From NCBI GenBank assembly GCA_016081115.2, contig CM071932.1:57486659-57550658 (forward strand): a stretch of DNA of 64,000 nt, written 5' to 3'. Source of the DNA: Rehmannia glutinosa. Its lineage: Eukaryota; Streptophyta; Magnoliopsida; Lamiales; Orobanchaceae. Below the pieces are notes generated by a model. It did not search any database, was not told the DNA's origin, and was given only the letters and a program-made list of their open reading frames with translations. This document shows, in pieces, positions 60,301 to 64,000 of this stretch. The first letter of the stretch is position 1. Each line of letters starts with the position of its first letter. A program made the position numbers and the translations under genes.

Positions 60301-62854
60301 TAGCAAGTTGAAGTTGAGTCCTTCAACATATGCAACATCCGTGATTTCTAATCCATTTTTCTTGATGGATCCAATGCCTCTTATTTCTCCTGGAGCTTCA
60401 TTTCCTCCAAATATGACTTTTGCTCCTTTGACTTCCTTGAATTTTGACATTTTTCTTGTTTCCTATCATATGTATGGGAATGACCACTATCCATGTACCA
60501 GGTTCCTTGACACTCAGCTGTTCCTTGAACCTGCAAACAAGAAAATTAAGTTTTAGGTAGCCATACTTGCCTGGGTCCTGAGGGTTTAGTATTGTAAGAT
60601 GATCCAACCAACCTATAGCCAAATGATTTGACTCTAAGGGGTTGCCATCTATTAGTCCCATAATCATAATTAATTTATTGCTTGGGGGTTCTAGGTTCAT
60701 CTGATTGTCTCTTTTGTCTCGTATGCATGTGTATGTGTTTTAGCAATTACCTTCTTTGGGTAGTTGTGATGTCTCTGAGTGTAGTGCCTAGGTGCACATG
60801 TGTGCTGATGAAAGCTCTTATACCTTTCGAATGGCTTTTGCTGAGTTCTAGGCCTTTGCCATTTGGGCTTATATTCCATAGGTCTTTGCTGATAGTTCAC
60901 ATTATTCCAATCACTTGGCTTGGGTGCTTTATACCATTCCCTTCATATGTATTTCTTTTATAGAACTTGGGGTTTTTGGTAGCTCTGTTTCTTCTTTACT
61001 GAGTATTTTATTTGGAGTTTCTTTGAGGAACTCTTTGGATTTCTTGTCATTTGTCCTCTCTCAAAGACACTCAATCGATTTTTTCCTTTTCCTTTATAAC
61101 CAAGGCCAGTTTGCTTGTGATTGTGCTTTGGAATAAATGTGTGTGCACCATTTGGAGTTTTGGATTTTTGAGATACTTCATTGATTGAAGATCCTTTTTC
61201 CAAAATCACTTTTGGAGCTTGATATAGCACAGAGGAATTAAATCCTAAGCCTGTCTTGTCTCCACAATCTCTTTGACTCTTGATAAGATCATCCAATGAT
61301 TTAGATGCCTTAGTGAATGAGGCAATCTCATTTTTGAGGTCATTTTCCCTCTTTTCTATAGCAGCTATCTCTGCTACTAGCTTAGCATTTTCAGTCTTTA
61401 GATTTTTATTCTCATCAGCTATTTGACTTAGAGTACTCAGCTCCTTAGTCAACTGTGAGTTTTGGCTCTTGAGTAGGCTGTTTTCCTCATTTAGTAGTGT
61501 GTGTGAGGAATTAATGTGTTCAAAATCTTTCATCATTTTGCCTAATGAATCATAAATATCAGTGGGTGATGAAGTGTGTGTGTCACAGTCACTATCACTA
61601 AAATCTGAGTGTGATGAGTTAGAGTGTACCTCATCTTCTTGGTCAGGTTGGTCTTGCTCCTTGGCCATCAAATAGATCAAGGCTTCTTCTTGAGTCACTT
61701 GAGTCGTCGCTTCACTACTCTCGAATCAATGTGTCTCTTGACTTATTTGTCTCAAAGTAGTCTCTCTACGGCCCAAAGATTGCCTTTTTCTTTTCTTGTC
61801 TTCTTTCTCTCAAGACTTTTCTTTCTTCTTCATTCTGTATTTGTTGACTACGAGGGTATGGGCAATCAATCGCATAGTGACCTGGTTGCTGCAGTTCCAG
61901 CATAGATTTTCAGCCTTTTGATCAGCTCTTTCCATTCTTGGATTGTCAACCCTTTGATATTCAACTTTTTGATGCTCTGCTCTTTTGGTTGGCCTATCTT
62001 CCCTTGTCTTGGAGGGAGCTGAGTGTCTTCTGGAGGATTCGCCCTTGCCTCTTTTGTAGTTCTTATTGAAGAACTTGTTAAACCTTTTAACCATCAGGGC
62101 TATTTCCTCTTGGTCAATGACTTCTTTGATCTCAGCTCTCTTGCCATCCTTAACAATTAGAGCAGATGTTTTGGGTACAAATTGTCTCTTCCTGGTCTTT
62201 TTCTTCTCGGCTCAAATTCGTAGGCTTTGAGATCCGAGAATAGCTCATGGTTGGATGTCTTGGATAGGTCCATGGAATGTCTTAGTGCCATGACCTTCCT
62301 TTCCCATTCAGCTGGGAGACTTCTTAGAATCTCCATACACATTTCATTCTGTGTATATTCTTTTCCAAGTGCAGATAGCTCGTTGGTAATTTACGTGAAC
62401 CGAGCATCCGGTTGATCCAAGGTCTCTCTGCGATCATTTTGAAATTCTCAAATTTTCAGACAAAGAATCGATAATTTATTTTCCTTGATTTGCTCTGAGC
62501 CTTCACAAATCAATGTTAGCTTGTCCCAGATTTCTTTAGCCGTTTTGCATGATTTGACTTTATTGAACATGGCTTTGTCCAAGGTTTTGTAAAGAATGTC
62601 CTTGGCCACATTGTCCAGGTTATATCATTTGTTGTCATCATTTGTCCATTCAGCTCTTGGTTTTTCAACCATAGCTGGTCTGGGAGCAACATCCTCTTCA
62701 CCTTCAGCTGCACCTCTCCTTACAGCTGTGTTCTCTTTAAAATTTGCGGTGGCCCATCCTCTATCACTATCCATCTCATCTCATCATGTAATGCTGATAA
62801 ATCATGAAATTCTTCAATTGTGAACATAGGGATGCGTGTCAAATTTGCTTCCAT
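57391..62854 (-). pseudogene. Element B gag-pol, frame-shifted
   Basis: The ATG at 62854 corresponds to the MEANLTRIPMF start. Gag includes a knuckle region (CWNCSNQ near 61905-61885) and a long coiled coil (61500-61300). Protease traces lie near 60500, GAG-pre-integrase/integrase spans about 60240-59240, a clean 271-codon RT block runs from 59011 to 58196 with YVDD at 58321-58310, and RNase H runs about 58030-57391, ending KHELGLIE. The RT block keeps the catalytic aspartates. The remaining breaks are mostly one- or two-base indels, fewer than in element A. Confidence 0.9.
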
Positions 62855-62967
62855 GATAATAACTTTTGATGGTAAAAGGAGTTTTGAAAACTTAAGTGCT
62901 AAAACAGACTTTGAAAAATTTGGAGATCTAGTTCAGTAACCAGTGCGGAAGGCTCAATGAACCAACC

Positions 62968-62979
62968 GCTCTGATACCA
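62968..62979 (-). promoter_or_regulatory. Primer binding site of element B
   Basis: The minus strand reads TGGTATCAGAGC, the canonical initiator Met-tRNA match, two bases inside the LTR. Confidence 0.95.
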
Positions 62980-62981
62980 CT

Positions 62982-64000
62982 TGTTGGTCCCAGGGGTGTG
63001 AGTATAAGGTTTAGAAGGGGGGGTTGAATAAACCTTACCAACTTTTCTAATTAGTCTTTTTAAATATTCAGAGTTAATACTTCACGGTTGTGTCCTTGGT
63101 GGACAAGCTAAGTTAGTTAATCGGTGGAGTTAGTCACTCAACGGACTCGATCGAGTTGTTGATAGAATAACTCAGCTGTTAAGACTAAAGACTTAGCTCA
63201 ACTGTGGTTTGTTTTCATGGAAGACTTAACACCCTTAAATTTGGTTTAGTTGATTTAATACTTGGTTTTAGCACTTAGAGATTATCAAGTGGATAGCAAA
63301 TTTATCGAGAGTTAAACAAATAAGATGCGAGGAATTAAAGTCTTTGAAATGTAAATGACACGATAAGTTTTTATAGAGTTTCAAGAAGATGGGGTAATTC
63401 TTCTCTCCTCTCTTCTCCAACTCCTGGAGGAATCCACTAAGTATTGATCAAGATACGAGTGGTAACAGTCCGGATACAAGTCTTGATCACACGGTGACCG
63501 ATCCTTTGGGACTCGATGCCGGAGATGCCTTGGTCACGGTGGCTTCTCGTGACGACTCGGCTTCTTCACGGGGGCAAATCGCCTTTGCTACTACAGACCA
63601 CTTGCTCAACCTTCTTGGATTTGATCAAGAAGCCCTCCAAAAACTTGAGACTGGTTCGACCTTGAACCTTTCTATAATCCTCCGTGGAATGTAGAACCCT
63701 TGATTCTTCAAAAACTTCCTATTCAACTGATTGAAGTTATCTTTCCTTCACAGGTGAGTGTTGGATTGATTTCCTTCGTAATGTAGACTTGAGGATTGAT
63801 CTCGAATGATTTGAGAATATCTTAGGTTATAGTTCAAATGTTTGCTTGAATGTTCGTAGTTCAGGTAACCTTCTCTCAGAGTTATTCCTCAGTCTTTTAT
63901 AGTGATCTTTCAAAAATCTGTCCGTTGAAGAGATAGGCTTATTTTTTGAAAGTCACTTGTGGTCGTTGGCTTGTCTTGTTGTAGTCCTTGAAATTGCCAC
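62982..64000 (-). mobile_element. 5' LTR of element B, partial
   Basis: It starts TGTTGGTCCCAGGGG and follows the sequence of 50404 onward for the 1,019 bases visible. By comparison with its partner, about 540 more bases lie beyond the window. Confidence 0.92.

Larger units (their letters stand above)
50404..64000 (-). mobile_element. Element B: Sirevirus-like copia retrotransposon, 5' LTR cut by window end
   Basis: It is the same plan as element A in the opposite orientation: 3' LTR 50404-51961, polypurine tract, accessory gene 52285-56840, gap, gag-pol 57391-62854, primer site 62968-62979, 5' LTR from 62982 to beyond 64000. It sits inside the gag of element C, so it is younger than C. The expected target duplication at the left is TATAT (50399-50403); the right side is outside the window. 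Confidence 0.92.

Overview
This is plant nuclear DNA, from a eudicot-like genome. It is AT-rich, contains an intron-bearing germin-like gene, and is otherwise dominated by plant-type transposable elements: Ty1/copia elements primed by initiator-Met tRNA, Mutator-like elements (MULEs), a CACTA element, MITEs and large solo LTRs. There is no prokaryotic operon, CRISPR array or recognisable structural RNA gene. The only host gene still at its own locus is the germin-like gene at 7749-8912. Every other coding signal lies in a transposon or looks like a transposon-captured or duplicated fragment. Layout from the left: 1-4688 is the 5' part of a minus-strand copia element that looks young (231-bp LTR, PBS, gag, long open pol running off the window). 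4929-6120 resembles a Ty3/gypsy LTR remnant. 6245-7222 is a 5'-truncated copia end (RNase H plus short LTR). 7659-8997 is the germin-like gene with TATA box, one intron and poly(A) signal. 9900-10315 is a MITE with an 8-bp target duplication. The centre, 10689-35328, is a set of nested insertions. A solo LTR (duplication ATCAG) holds a 1.2-kb MULE remnant (9-bp duplication) and a TIR transposon at 13124-33497 (duplication ATAGTTTA). That transposon holds a Kaonashi-type MULE at 14584-32905 with an Ulp1-like protease remnant and a FAR1-type transposase remnant. Inside the MULE sits a 14,051-bp Sirevirus-like copia element, called element A here, at 17104-31154 (duplication ATTTT). 36249-43199 contains a copia LTR with the start of gag, cut by a second gypsy-type solo LTR, which is itself split by a 3.5-kb CACTA element carrying fragments of host genes, including a mitochondrial-carrier exon. 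43240-43676 is a dead intronless copy of a glycine-rich RNA-binding protein beside a MULE-type end. 44100-48500 is AT-rich with short tandem repeats and microsatellites. 48519-64000 holds two more relatives of A. Element C (plus strand) is interrupted inside its gag by element B (minus strand), which runs off the right edge. Elements A and B have the same plan: about 1.56-kb LTR, Met-tRNA PBS, gag-pol, a 0.55-kb gap containing what looks like an internal promoter and leader, then a second long accessory coding region of about 4.5 kb, then a polypurine tract and LTR. This accessory gene is the least familiar coding content in the window. Most reading frames in A and B are broken by small indels. 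Many differences between paired LTRs fall at CAG/CTG-containing spots, so part of the damage may be sequencing or base-calling error rather than true decay.
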